DNA of 64,000 nt from JARRON01 sp037383845 (GTDB lineage: Bacteria > Pseudomonadota > Gammaproteobacteria > Steroidobacterales > XN24): positions 1 to 64,000 of the forward strand of contig JARRON010000007.1 of NCBI GenBank assembly GCA_037383845.1, in the 5' to 3' direction. Position numbers and translations under genes: made by a program. Of the stretch, positions 17,644 to 27,108 are shown piece by piece. A model generated the notes under the pieces. That model did no database searches, was not told the DNA's origin, and saw only the letters and a list, made by a program, of their open reading frames with translations. The number at the start of each line of letters is the position of its first letter. The first letter of the stretch is position 1.

Positions 17644-18408
17644 ATGACCCCCTACAGCGTCGTCATCATCACCAAGAACGAGGCCCATGACCTGCCCCGC
17701 TGCCTTGATTCCCTGGCCGGCTGTGACGACGTGGTCGTGGTGGACTCCGGCAGCACCGATGGCACCGCCGACATCTGTACCGGCAGGCAGGGGGTGCGGT
17801 TCATGCACCGCGACTTCGACGGCTACGGACCGCAGAAGCGCTACGCCGTGGCACAGGCGCGCCACGACTGGGTGCTGAACATCGACGCCGATGAGGTACT
17901 GACCCCGGAGCTTTCCGGCGAGCTTGCCGAGCTGTCCCGCCGGGACTTCCCGGGCGCCATGGGGTACCAGGTGCCCCGCAGCCTGGTGTTCATGGGCCGG
18001 CACTTCCGCCACGGGCGGGAAAGCGCCCATTACCTGCTCAGGCTGTTCGACCGCCGGTCAGGCAACTTCGACGAGGCACCGGTCCACGAGAAGGTCGTGG
18101 TGGAAGGCCCGGTTCACCGGCTCTCCGGCCGGCTGCTGCACTACAGCTACCGGGACCTCGACGAGTATTTCGAGAAGTTCAACCAGTACACCCGCCTGTC
18201 TGCGGCAAAGATGGTGGCGAAGGGCCGCCGCATCTCCGCCTGGCAGGTGGCGCTGCGACAGCCCGTCACGTTCCTGCAGTTCTACCTGTTCCAGGGAAAC
18301 TGGCGGAATGGTTTCCCCGGCTTCGTCTGGGCGTGGCTCGGCTCCACCTACCACGCCGTCAAGTACCTCAAAGCGAAAGAACTGGCCCGGAAGGGCGATT
18401 CGGGCTAG
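17644..18408 (+). CDS. Glycosyltransferase family 2, LPS-core beta-glucosyltransferase-like (WaaE/KdtX type)
   Basis: A 254-residue GT-A enzyme. It opens with YSVVIITKNEAHDLPRCLDS, followed by the nucleotide-sugar motif VVDSGSTDGT and the DXD-like NIDADEVLTPEL. The block GYGPQKRYAVAQARHDWVLN and the C-terminal region with a hydrophobic patch are typical of KdtX/WaaE-like enzymes of lipopolysaccharide core assembly. No other LPS gene is adjacent. The stop shares CTAG with the convergent gpmA stop. Confidence 0.88.
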   Translation: MTPYSVVIITKNEAHDLPRCLDSLAGCDDVVVVDSGSTDGTADICTGRQGVRFMHRDFDGYGPQKRYAVAQARHDWVLNIDADEVLTPELSGELAELSRRDFPGAMGYQVPRSLVFMGRHFRHGRESAHYLLRLFDRRSGNFDEAPVHEKVVVEGPVHRLSGRLLHYSYRDLDEYFEKFNQYTRLSAAKMVAKGRRISAWQVALRQPVTFLQFYLFQGNWRNGFPGFVWAWLGSTYHAVKYLKAKELARKGDSG

Positions 18409-19151
18409 CCCTTGGCCTGGTTGGCCACAGCCTCGGCGGCCTTCTTCGCAGCTTCCGGGTCTCCCAGGTAGCGGCTGCCGGTGGCGTTCAGGTCATCGTC
18501 CAGGTCGTAGATCAGCGGGATCCCCGTGGGAATGTTGAGCTTGACGATCTCTTCGTCGCTGACGCCGTCCAGCATCTTCACCAGGGCCCGGAGGCTGTTG
18601 CCGTGGGCGGCGATGAGCACCCGCCGGCCCTCCCGGATCCGCGGCGCGATCTGGGTGCGCCAGTAAGGCTCTACCCGGGCCAGGGTGTCCTTCAGGGACT
18701 CGGTGGCCGGCAGCCTGTCCGGATCCACGTCCCGGTAGCGGGCATCGAACCTGGGGTGGCGTTCGTCGTCCGCCTCAAGCGGCGGGGGCGGAATGTCATA
18801 GCTGCGCCGCCAGATGTGGACCTGCTCTTCGCCGTGGCGGCGGGTGGTCTCGGCCTTGTCCAGGCCCTGCAGGGCACCGTAATGGCGCTCGTTCAGTTCC
18901 CAGGCCCGCGTTACAGGCACCCACATCCGGTCCATACCGTCCATGACGATCCAGAGCGTGCGGATGGCGCGCTTCAGGACGGAGGTAAAGGCGAGATCGA
19001 AGTCCAGGCCCTCGCCCCGGATCTGCCTGGCCGCCTCGGCGGCCTCCTGCCTGCCCTTCTCGGTGAGATCGACGTCCGTCCATCCCGTGAAGAGGTTCTT
19101 GAGATTCCAGTCGCTCTGGCCGTGGCGCAGGAGAATGAGCTTGTGGGCCAT
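18405..19151 (-). CDS. gpmA: 2,3-bisphosphoglycerate-dependent phosphoglycerate mutase
   Basis: A 248-residue glycolytic enzyme interconverting 3- and 2-phosphoglycerate. The phosphohistidine motif is LILLRHGQSDWN at residue 5 onward, followed by NLFTGWTDVDLTEKG, ELNERHYGALQG and the second catalytic histidine in IAAHGNSLRALVKML. The length is right for the family. Transcribed leftward and convergent with the glycosyltransferase; both stop codons lie in CTAG 18405-18408. Confidence 0.96.
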   Translation of the reverse strand: MAHKLILLRHGQSDWNLKNLFTGWTDVDLTEKGRQEAAEAARQIRGEGLDFDLAFTSVLKRAIRTLWIVMDGMDRMWVPVTRAWELNERHYGALQGLDKAETTRRHGEEQVHIWRRSYDIPPPPLEADDERHPRFDARYRDVDPDRLPATESLKDTLARVEPYWRTQIAPRIREGRRVLIAAHGNSLRALVKMLDGVSDEEIVKLNIPTGIPLIYDLDDDLNATGSRYLGDPEAAKKAAEAVANQAKG

Positions 19152-19178
19152 GTCGATGCTCCTTTTGTGTCTGGCTGG

Positions 19179-19937
19179 TCAGTCCTTGACGGGCCGGACG
19201 AGGTAGTTGCCGCGCTCGGAATCGTAGTCCAGCTTGATCAGCCCGCGGGACTCTGCGTCGGTGAGGAGGTCTGAGAAGCTGCTGTAACCGTAGTAGCTCT
19301 CGTTGAAGCCCGGATGGACCCGCTTGATGGTCTGCTTGACCATTGAGCCCCAGAGCTGGTCGTAGTCCGCGGCCAGCGATTCCACGATCTGGGCCAGCTG
19401 GTCCATGGCTTCGGTCTTCTTGTCCTTCTGGCCCTGGCGGGACCGGCTCCGCTTCGGCTTGTTGGCCTGCCGCGCCAGGTCGTCGTAATAGATGAACTCG
19501 TCGCAGCCCCCGATAAGCAGATCCGAGGTGGAGTTCTTCACCCCGCAGCCCAGGACCCGCTTGTTGTTCTCCTTGAGTTTCGACACCAGCGGCGAGAAGT
19601 CGCTGTCGCCGGACAGCACCGCGAAAACGTCGATGTGCTGCTTGGCGTAGCAGAGGTCCAGCGCGTCGGTGACCATGTGGATGTCGGCGCTGTTCTTGCC
19701 GCTGGCCCGGCTCTGGGGGATGTCCAGCATCTCGATGCCGTTGGCATGAAACTCACGGACGTACTCGCGGTACTGGCTCCAGTCGCAGTAGGCCCGCTTG
19801 TAGACGATGCGGCCCTTCTCCAGCAGGCGTTTCAACACGAGGTCGACGTGAAACTTGTTGTCCCCCTTCATGTCCCGTACGCCCAGCGCGAGATTCTCGA
19901 AGTCGATAAATACCGCGATCAGCGGTTCCTGTGCCAT
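19179..19937 (-). CDS. NYN-domain protein with C-terminal LOTUS/OST-HTH domain (LabA/DUF88-like)
   Basis: A 252-residue protein. The N-terminal NYN (PIN-like) nuclease domain has the acidic residues expected for metal binding: VFIDFENLALG, KNSADIHMVTDALD and VLSGDSDFSPLV. A basic linker (KPKRSRSRQGQKDKK) leads to a LOTUS-type winged helix from about residue 182 (AQIVESLAADY to GNYLVRP). NYN-LOTUS proteins are thought to act on RNA. The start is ATG 19937; the frame continues upstream inside the dehydrogenase gene but without homology. It begins 19 nt after the glutamate dehydrogenase stop and probably shares its transcript. Confidence 0.88.
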   Translation of the reverse strand: MAQEPLIAVFIDFENLALGVRDMKGDNKFHVDLVLKRLLEKGRIVYKRAYCDWSQYREYVREFHANGIEMLDIPQSRASGKNSADIHMVTDALDLCYAKQHIDVFAVLSGDSDFSPLVSKLKENNKRVLGCGVKNSTSDLLIGGCDEFIYYDDLARQANKPKRSRSRQGQKDKKTEAMDQLAQIVESLAADYDQLWGSMVKQTIKRVHPGFNESYYGYSSFSDLLTDAESRGLIKLDYDSERGNYLVRPVKD

Positions 19938-19956
19938 GTGAGCCTGTCTCCTGTGT

Positions 19957-22900
19957 TCAGCCTTCCGCAAGCCGACGGATCTCCTGCAGCGCCACGGAAC
20001 CCGTGGCGAAGTCCAGGGGACCCGCGTTGTGCATGTCAGTGATGGTCTGCTGCAGGTGTTCGACCCGGTCCCGACGCGAGTCCGTCCACGCCTTGATGGC
20101 GGCCGCGGCATTCGGCTGGCCGGTGTCGCAGATGACCCGGGTCGCGAGCACACGCTGCAGTCCGAAAAGATTGTCCCTGAGGCTGCCCCGGGCCTTTGCC
20201 TGCCAGTGGCCTTCCACCTTCAGCCGGTCCACCTGGTCCAGCAACCAGTCCAGGTCCAGCGCCCGGGAAATCCCGAAATAGACCTCCGCCGCGTGGCGGA
20301 CCTTCACGTCGGCGGCCTCGGCCACCGAGATGACGTCCAGGGCGGAATGCATCGGCGCCAGGGAAGCGACGGTCTCGGCCAGTTCGGCGGGCTCCCCGGC
20401 CACGGTGTGAGCTCGGCCGTCTCGCGAAACTGCTGCAGGCGTGATCCCTCCAGCACGTCGCCAAGGCAGCCTCCAGCACGTCGCCAAGGCAGTCCCTGAG
20501 CGCCGAGGCGCCGGGCTGCAGGCGGGAAACCGCTCCGGCAATGTCCGGAAGCTCGTCGCTGCGGTCCAGGAACCATCGGGCGGCCTGCTTGAGCAGGGCC
20601 TGCGTGGCCCGAAGCATGGAGTACTGGCTGGAGGCCTTCACCCGGTTATCCAGTGCCTCGATGGCCTCCCAGACGGAGCGGATCTCGAACACCTCGCGGG
20701 CGATGGTGAATGCCCGCGCGACGGCGGCGACGTCCGCGCCCGTTTCGTTCTGCATCCTGAAGGCGAACACCGATCCCATCCGGTTCACCAGGCTGTTGGT
20801 GATCATGGTCGCGATGATTTCCCTGGCCAGGGGATGCTCGGCCATGAAATCCGCGTAATGCTTCTGCAGCGGCCTGGGGAAATACCGCTCCAGCTCCCGG
20901 CCCAGGTACGGATCCTCCGGGACGTTCGAGGCGATCATCTCCGAGTACAGCGTCATCTTCGAATAGCTCATCAGGACGGAAAGCTCCGGCCGGGTGAGCC
21001 CGCGGCCGGCTTTTCGCCGCCCCTCGATCTCCTCATCGTCCGGCAGGAACTCCAGCGACCGGTCCAGGCCGCCGTGTCGCTCCAGCTGGCGGATGAACCA
21101 GGCATGCTCCCGGATTCGGCTGGAAGCGGACGATTCGGCGATGGAGAGCGCCTGGGTCTGCAGGTAATTGTCGCGTAGCGCCAGCCCGGCCACTTCCTCC
21201 GTCATGCTCATGAGCAGCCGCTTGCGGCGCTCGGGCGTCAGCGGACGATGCCGCAGCGCCACTCCGAGCAGGACTTTGATGTTGACCTCGTGGTCCGAGG
21301 TGTCCACACCGGCCGAGTTATCGATGAAGTCGGTGTTGAGGCGGCCCCCGTTCTGGGCGTATTCCACCCGGCCCCGCTGGGTCAGGCCGAGGTTGCCGCC
21401 CTCGCCGACCACCCGGCAGCGGAGCTCGCAGCCGTTCACCCGGACCGAGTCGTTCGAACGGTCCCCCACGTCGGCGTGGGTCTCCGTGCTGGCCTTGACG
21501 TAGGTCCCGATGCCGCCGTTCCACAGGAGATCCACCTGCATCCGGAGAATGGCCCGGATGAGTTCGTCCGGCGTCATGCCGGCCTCGTCCGTGCCGAGCA
21601 TGGACTGGACCTGGGGCGAAAGCTTGATGAGCTTGTCGTTCCTTGAGAAGACGCCGCCGCCCTCTGAAATGATGTCCTCGTCGTAGTCGGTCCAGCCGGA
21701 GCGCGGCATGCCGAACAGTCGCTGGCGCTCGGCGAAGCTCTTCGCCGGGTCCGGGTCGGGATCCAGGAAGATGTGCAGGTGGTTGAATGCCGCCTGCAGG
21801 CGGATGTGCTCCGAAAGCAGCATGCCGTTGCCGAAAACGTCTCCGCTCATGTCGCCGATGCCGGCGACGCTGAACGGCTCAGACTGGGTGTCCACTCCGA
21901 TTTCCCGGAAATGGCGCTTGACCGCTTCCCAGGCACCCCGGGCGGTGATGCCCATCTTCTTGTGGTCGTATCCTACCGAGCCTCCCGAGGCGAAGGCGTC
22001 GCCGAGCCAGAATTCGTACTCGAGGGACAGCTCGTTGGCGATGTCGGAGAAGGTGGCCGTCCCCTTGTCCGCAGCCACCACCAGGTATGCGTCGTCCCCG
22101 TCGTGCCTGACCACGTCTCGGGGCGGATGAACCACGCCGTCCACCAGATTGTCGGTGATGTCCAGCAGGCCGCGGATGAACATGCGGTAGCACTCGATAC
22201 CCTCGGCCATCACCGCATCCCGGTCTCCGGAGGGCAGCCGCTTGGGGACGAAACCGCCCTTGGCGCCCACGGGAACGATGAGCACGTTCTTGACCGCCTG
22301 GGCCTTCATCAGCCCGAGGATCTCCGTGCGGAAATCCTCCCGGCGGTCCGACCAGCGCAGGCCGCCCCGGGCCACGTAGCCTCCCCGGAGGTGTACGCCC
22401 TCCACCCGGGGGGAATAGACAAAGATCTCGAACATGGGCCTGGGGCGGGGCAGGTCGGGAACCTTGCTCGGATCCAGCTTGAAGGACAGATAAGGCAGGG
22501 GGCTGCCGTCGTCCGAACGCCGGTAGAAGTTCGTCCTGAGCATGGAACGGATGACCGCCCGGAAGGCGGAGATGATCCGGTCCGCGTCCAGGCTGGTCAC
22601 GGCATCCATGGCGTGGTCCAGGGCCTGGGTGATGGTGAGTACCATGCGGTCCCGGCGCTTCTCCGGGATGCCCGGGTCGAAACGCGCTTCGAACTTCTCC
22701 ACCAGCATTCGGGCGATCAGCGCATGCTCGACCAGCACCTGTTCCATGTAGGCCTGGGAGAAAGGCATGCCCGTCTGCAGCAGGTATCTCGCGCAGGCCC
22801 GCAGCATGCTGACCTGGCGCCACTCCAGGCCCGCCTTGATCACCAGCCGGCTGAAGCCGTCGCTTTCCGACTGTCCCCGCCAGGCGCTTTCGAAGGCCTG

Positions 22901-24823
22901 CTGGAAGACCTCGTTGACGCGGCCCGGCTGAATGACGGAGCCGTCGCTGCTGGTCATCTCGAAGTCCTGGATCCACGCGATCCCGGGGTCGCCATCGCCA
23001 TCCAGGCGGACACGGTAGGGTCGCTCGGAGATGACCTTGAGCCCCATGTTCTCGAGCATGGGCAGCACTTCCGACAGCGGAAGCGGGTCGGCGGCATGGA
23101 AGAGCTTGAATCGCACCCTGTCCTCGTCGAACAGCGGCGGCCGGTAGAGGCTCATGCGGAGCTTGCCCGGTTCCTCGCGAAGGTGCTCCAGCCGCTCGAT
23201 GTCGAAGGTCGTTTCCCGGGGGGTGACATCCTCGATGAATGCGGCTGGGAAGCTTCGGCAGTATCGCTTGAATAGGCGTAGTCCTTCTTCCTCGTCGAAA
23301 CGGTCTACCAGTTCTTCGCGCAGATGGTCCTGCCAGGTACGGACCGCCTCGGAAATCCGCCTCTCCAGCGCGCTGACGTTGATCCGCCCGGTCGCGCCCT
23401 GGGGGGTCCTGACGATGAAGTGCACCCGGGCCAGCTTGGAGTCGGAGATCTCCACCGCCGATTCGATTGCGGTGCCGGCGAAGGCGTCCAGCAGGATTTC
23501 CTGGATGCGCTCGCGGACCTGCGTGTTGTAGCGCTCCCGGGGAACGTAGACCAGGCAGGAATAGAATCGGTGAAATACGTCCCGTCGTATGAAGATCTTC
23601 GTGCGCTGCCGCTCCTGCAGCGAATAGATGCCACGGGTGATGCGGATCAGGTCGGCGACCGGCGCCTGGAACAATTCATCCCGGGGATAGGTGTCCAGGA
23701 TGTGCATCAGGGCCTTGGCGCCGTGGCTGCCCGGACGGAAGCCTGATTCCTCCATTACGCGACGCACCTTGTCCCTCAGCAGAGGGATTTCCCTGGGCGT
23801 TCGGCTGTAGGCAGCGGACGTCCACAGGCCAAGGAAGCGGCGTTCGCCGGTGACCTCCCCTGACGCGTCGTAGGTCTTGACGCCCACGTAGTCCAGGTAG
23901 CTGTCCCGGTGCACGGTGGCGCGGGAGTTGGCCTTGGTCAGGATAAGCAGGTCCCGGGAACGGGCCTGCTTGCGGATTTCCTTGCCGGAAAGCCGCGCCA
24001 CCCGGTCGCCGGTCTGTGCCGGGCTCGGCCGCCGGAGAATGCCCAGGCCCGTGCCGTCCACCGCCCTGAGCTCGTCGCCGTACTCCGCCGACACAAGCCG
24101 GTACTCCCGGTAGCCGAGGAAGGTGAAGTGGTCGTCCTCCATCCAGTCCAGGAGTTGCCGGCTCTCCTTGACCACGTTCTCGTCCAGGGGCGGAGGGTGG
24201 TTCCCGAGTTCCTCGACCACCCGACGCGCCTGCTGCCGCATGGCCTGCCAGTCCTCGCAGGCGGCCCGGACGTCCGTGAGGGCGGCCTCGATGGACGCGC
24301 CGAGCGCGGCCAGCTCCGCGGCATCAGTTTCCCGGTCCACCTCGACGTGCATGAGGGACTCGAGGCGACCTTCGGCCTCGGTGCGTGGCCTGGAGAGAAT
24401 CGCGCTGGGTTGGCCGTCGTCGTCGACCCGTATGCGCATCACCGGGTGAATGGTCAGGTGGATGTACATGCCCCGGCGATTGACGGCCATGCTGACCGAG
24501 TCCACCAGGAAAGGCATGTCGTCGTTGGCGATCTGGATGATGGTATGGGGCGAGCTCCATCCTTCGGAACCCTCGGAGGGGTTGAAGACCCGGATCTCGG
24601 GTTTGCCCGGGCTCCGCTGTCGCATCAGATCCAGGTGCTGGACGGCGGCGCCGGCCAGGTCCTCCGGCTGTCGCGCCTTCAGGTCCTCCAGGGCCACGTT
24701 CCGGTAGTACTGGCGGATGAATTCCGCGATGTCGACGCCCGTGCCGGCGGGCGCGCGCTCAGCGGCGAGTTCCGCGACGCGGTCAATGAGTCGGCTGTGG
24801 GCGTCCGCGGTCTTGCGGGGCAT
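19957..24823 (-). CDS. gdhB: NAD-specific glutamate dehydrogenase (large, GDH-1600 type) with apparent frameshifts near the C-terminus
   Basis: The open frame from ATG 24823 codes for a very large glutamate dehydrogenase (about 180 kDa class) that deaminates glutamate to 2-oxoglutarate. Catalytic-core motifs include VARGGLRWSDRREDFRTEILGLM (key part GGLRWSDR), VPVGAKGGFVPKR and GGSVGYDHKKMGIT. Near 20490 the frame leaves the family sequence and runs on out of register to 20036. The expected C-terminus (ending DNLFGLQRVLA through LQEIRRLAEG) lies in another frame ending at 19957. A 23-bp tandem duplication (20447-20492) causes the first shift, and a second shift is needed at about 20400-20412. 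Restored, the product would be about 1614 aa, normal for the family. Either the gene is damaged or the assembly is wrong here. Confidence 0.9.
20447..20492. repeat. Perfect 23-bp tandem duplication inside glutamate dehydrogenase gene
   Basis: Two identical adjacent copies, 20447-20469 and 20470-20492, each starting CCTCCAGCACG and ending CCAAGGCAG on the plus strand. 23 is not a multiple of three, so the extra copy shifts the reading frame. Removing one copy restores the conserved run GDVLEGSRLQQFRETAEL, which shows that the duplication is secondary. Confidence 0.95.
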
Positions 24824-24828
24824 GAAAT

Positions 24829-24848
24829 GTCCTGTAGGACGGAGTCCT
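24829..24848 (-). promoter_or_regulatory. Alternating AGGAC/GTCCT half-sites over the gdhB ribosome binding site
   Basis: Read toward the gene, AGGAC (24848-24844), GTCCT (24840-24836) and AGGAC (24833-24829) follow each other. The last AGGAC is the Shine-Dalgarno of the dehydrogenase, 5 nt from its ATG. The central GTCCT can pair with either flanking copy, but not both, so two mutually exclusive 5-bp hairpins are possible; one hides the SD. The stems are short, with 2- and 3-nt loops, so this may instead be a DNA operator or chance. A possible -10 TACAAT lies at 24861-24856. Confidence 0.35.
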
Positions 24849-24893
24849 GTTACGAATTGTAGCGCCGCAGCCCGGAGCCGGGCGGTGCGGCCT

Positions 24894-26123
24894 TCATTCG
24901 GGCTTGCGCAGGTCCTCGATGACCGCCGCCAGGAAGCGGCAGGCCTCCCCGCCGGTGGCGCAGCGGTGGTCGAAAGTCAGCGACAGGGGGATGCGGCGAT
25001 GGGTCTCGATACCCCCCATGACGGGAACCACGTCGTGCCGAAGGCCGCCGGCCCCCAGGATGGCGATCGTAGGTGGCACCACCACCGGGGTGGCGTAGCG
25101 GCCGGCCATCATGCCGAAGTTGGACAGCGTAATGGTGAAGTCCCGCATGTCCTCCGGCTTGACCGTACGCTCACGGGTGGCCTTCTTCATGGCGTTGAGA
25201 CCTTCACGAAGCTCCTGCATGCTCCTGCGCCCCACATCCCGGATGACGGGGACGATAAGCCCGTCCGGCGTGTCCACCGCCATGGCCACGTCGACCCGGT
25301 CTTCCAGCTGTCGGGTCATGTTCTCCCCGTCGAAAAAGCCATTCAGCGCCGGTTCGGCCCGGCAGCCCGCCGCCATGGCCCGGAGCAGCCGGGCCGTGAT
25401 GTCCTGTCCGGGCTGCCAGTCGTGGATATCAGCGTCGTCGAAGATGGTGCACTCGCAGACCAGGTCCCGGGCCGCACTCATGCTCTGGGCCATGGCCCGC
25501 CGGGGTCCGCGCAGGGGCTCGGGTTCGCCGGGAGGCAGCTGGACCCGGGGTGCTGCCGGCCGGCCGCCCGCCGGCCGGGCGGTGGCGGCGGTGCGGACGT
25601 CATCGGCGATCACGCGGCCGTGCCGGCCGGTGGGGGTCACCTCGCTCAGGTCCACGTCCAGCTCCCGGGCCAGGGCCCTGACCGCCGGTGCTGCCTTGAC
25701 ACGGCCGCCGCGGCGCCGGCGCCTGCGTCCGACGATGGCCGTGTCTTCCACCACCTCGTCGCTGGCCATCATCTTGCCCACCACGGTGCCGGAATCCTCG
25801 CGGGAGGCCTCTTCCTCCTCTGCGGGTTGTTTCTCCGTTTTCTCCCCGGCGGGCGCCTTGTCCTGGGTTGCACCGCCCTCCCCGGAGGTATCGATGTCCA
25901 CCAGGGGCTTGTGGGTGGGAAGAATGGTTCCGTCGGGCGCGTGAATCTTGACGATGCGGCCGGAGTAGGGGGAGGGGACCTCCACCACGGCCTTGGCGGT
26001 TTCCACCGAGACGATGGGCTGGTCCGTTTTCACCACGTCGCCCTCGGCCACGTGCCAGCTGACGATCTCGGCCTCGGGCAGTCCCTCTCCCAGGTCCGGG
26101 AGGTTGAAGGTCTCGATGCTCAT
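24894..26123 (-). CDS. Dihydrolipoamide acyltransferase (E2) of a 2-oxoacid dehydrogenase complex
   Basis: A 409-residue E2. The lipoyl domain (residues 1-80) carries the lipoyl-lysine motif SVETAKAVVEV. After a charged linker comes a peripheral-subunit-binding domain (VRALARELDVDLSEVTPTG) and the catalytic acyltransferase domain with FTITLSNFGMMAG and the active-site histidine LTFDHRCATGGEA. The usual HxxxDG reads H-RCA-TG, so the aspartate is threonine, a variant I recall from some gammaproteobacterial E2s. The start is ATG 26123 (MSIETFNLPDLGEG). It lies 7 nt after E1 beta and completes the E1/E2 operon; no E3 gene is in the window. Confidence 0.9.
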   Translation of the reverse strand: MSIETFNLPDLGEGLPEAEIVSWHVAEGDVVKTDQPIVSVETAKAVVEVPSPYSGRIVKIHAPDGTILPTHKPLVDIDTSGEGGATQDKAPAGEKTEKQPAEEEEASREDSGTVVGKMMASDEVVEDTAIVGRRRRRRGGRVKAAPAVRALARELDVDLSEVTPTGRHGRVIADDVRTAATARPAGGRPAAPRVQLPPGEPEPLRGPRRAMAQSMSAARDLVCECTIFDDADIHDWQPGQDITARLLRAMAAGCRAEPALNGFFDGENMTRQLEDRVDVAMAVDTPDGLIVPVIRDVGRRSMQELREGLNAMKKATRERTVKPEDMRDFTITLSNFGMMAGRYATPVVVPPTIAILGAGGLRHDVVPVMGGIETHRRIPLSLTFDHRCATGGEACRFLAAVIEDLRKPE

Positions 26124-26130
26124 GGGGTCG

Positions 26131-27108
26131 CTAGTCCTCGAAGGTCTTTTTGACGCCGTCAATGATTCTCGCGACGCTCGGCAAGTATTCGTATTCCAGC
26201 TTGAACAGGGGCATGACCGTGTCGTATCCGGTCACGCGCACGATGGGCGCCTGCAGGTCCCAGATGCCTTTCTCCGCGACGCCGGCAGCCACCTCGGCGC
26301 CCACGCCGCAGTTGCGGGCGGCCTCGTGGACGATCACCAGGCGACCGGTTTTTTCCACTGATTCCAGGATGGTGTCCAGGTCCAGGGGACTCAGCGTGGC
26401 CAGGTCGATCACCTCCGCGCTGATGCCGTCTTTCTCCAGTTCCTGGGCCGCCTTCATGGTCTCGAAGGTCATCGCTCCCCAGGTGACGATGGTGACGTCT
26501 TCCCCTTCCCGCAGAATGAAGCAGGTGTCCAGCGGAAGGGCCTGGCCGTCGTCCTCGACTTCCTGTTTCTGCAGACGGTAGATGCGCTTGGGCTCGAGGA
26601 ACACGACCGGGTCCGGGTCGCGGATCGAGGCCAGCAGCAGCCCGTAGGCCCGCTTCGGCGAGGAGGGGATCACGACCCGGATGCCCGGCATATGGGCGAA
26701 CAGAGCCTCGGTGCTCTCCGAGTGATGCTCAGGGGCGTGGATGCCGCCGCCGAACGGCGCCCTCAGGACCATGGGCACGTTCAGCCGGCCCCGGGTGCGA
26801 TGCCGCAGGCGGCCGGCATGATTGATCATCTGGTCCACGGTGGGATAGATGAAGCCCATGAACTGGATCTCCGGGACGGGGATCATGCCCTGAGCGGCCA
26901 TGCCGATGGACATGCCGGCGATCATGGATTCTGCCAGGGGGGTGTCCATCACCCGCTCGGGACCGAAGCGCTGCTGCAGCCCCGCGGTGGCCCGAAACAC
27001 ACCGCCATTGACGCCCACGTCCTCGCCGAGGACCACCACCCGTTCGTCGTTCTCCAGCTCCCAGGCCAGGGCCATGGTCACGGCCTCGATGAGAGTGACC
27101 CGGGCCAT
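26131..27108 (-). CDS. 2-oxoacid dehydrogenase E1 component, beta subunit
   Basis: A 325-residue transketolase-fold subunit. It shows VVVLGEDVGVNGGVFRAT, DTPLAESMIAGMSIGMA, APFGGGIHAPEHHSES and the C-terminal domain WGAMTFETMKAAQ. It forms the alpha2-beta2 decarboxylase with the upstream subunit. The frame continues far upstream through the E1 alpha gene, but the real start is ATG 27108, which overlaps the alpha stop by one base (TGATG). Sequence style fits branched-chain 2-oxoacid or pyruvate dehydrogenase of the BkdA2/PdhB type; the substrate is not settled by sequence. Confidence 0.93.
   Translation of the reverse strand: MARVTLIEAVTMALAWELENDERVVVLGEDVGVNGGVFRATAGLQQRFGPERVMDTPLAESMIAGMSIGMAAQGMIPVPEIQFMGFIYPTVDQMINHAGRLRHRTRGRLNVPMVLRAPFGGGIHAPEHHSESTEALFAHMPGIRVVIPSSPKRAYGLLLASIRDPDPVVFLEPKRIYRLQKQEVEDDGQALPLDTCFILREGEDVTIVTWGAMTFETMKAAQELEKDGISAEVIDLATLSPLDLDTILESVEKTGRLVIVHEAARNCGVGAEVAAGVAEKGIWDLQAPIVRVTGYDTVMPLFKLEYEYLPSVARIIDGVKKTFED

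Noticed and set aside
20036..20446. The extension of the glutamate dehydrogenase frame to the stop at 20036
   Set aside because: It is out-of-frame translation: the conserved C-terminus lies in another frame, so this tail is a product of the tandem duplication.
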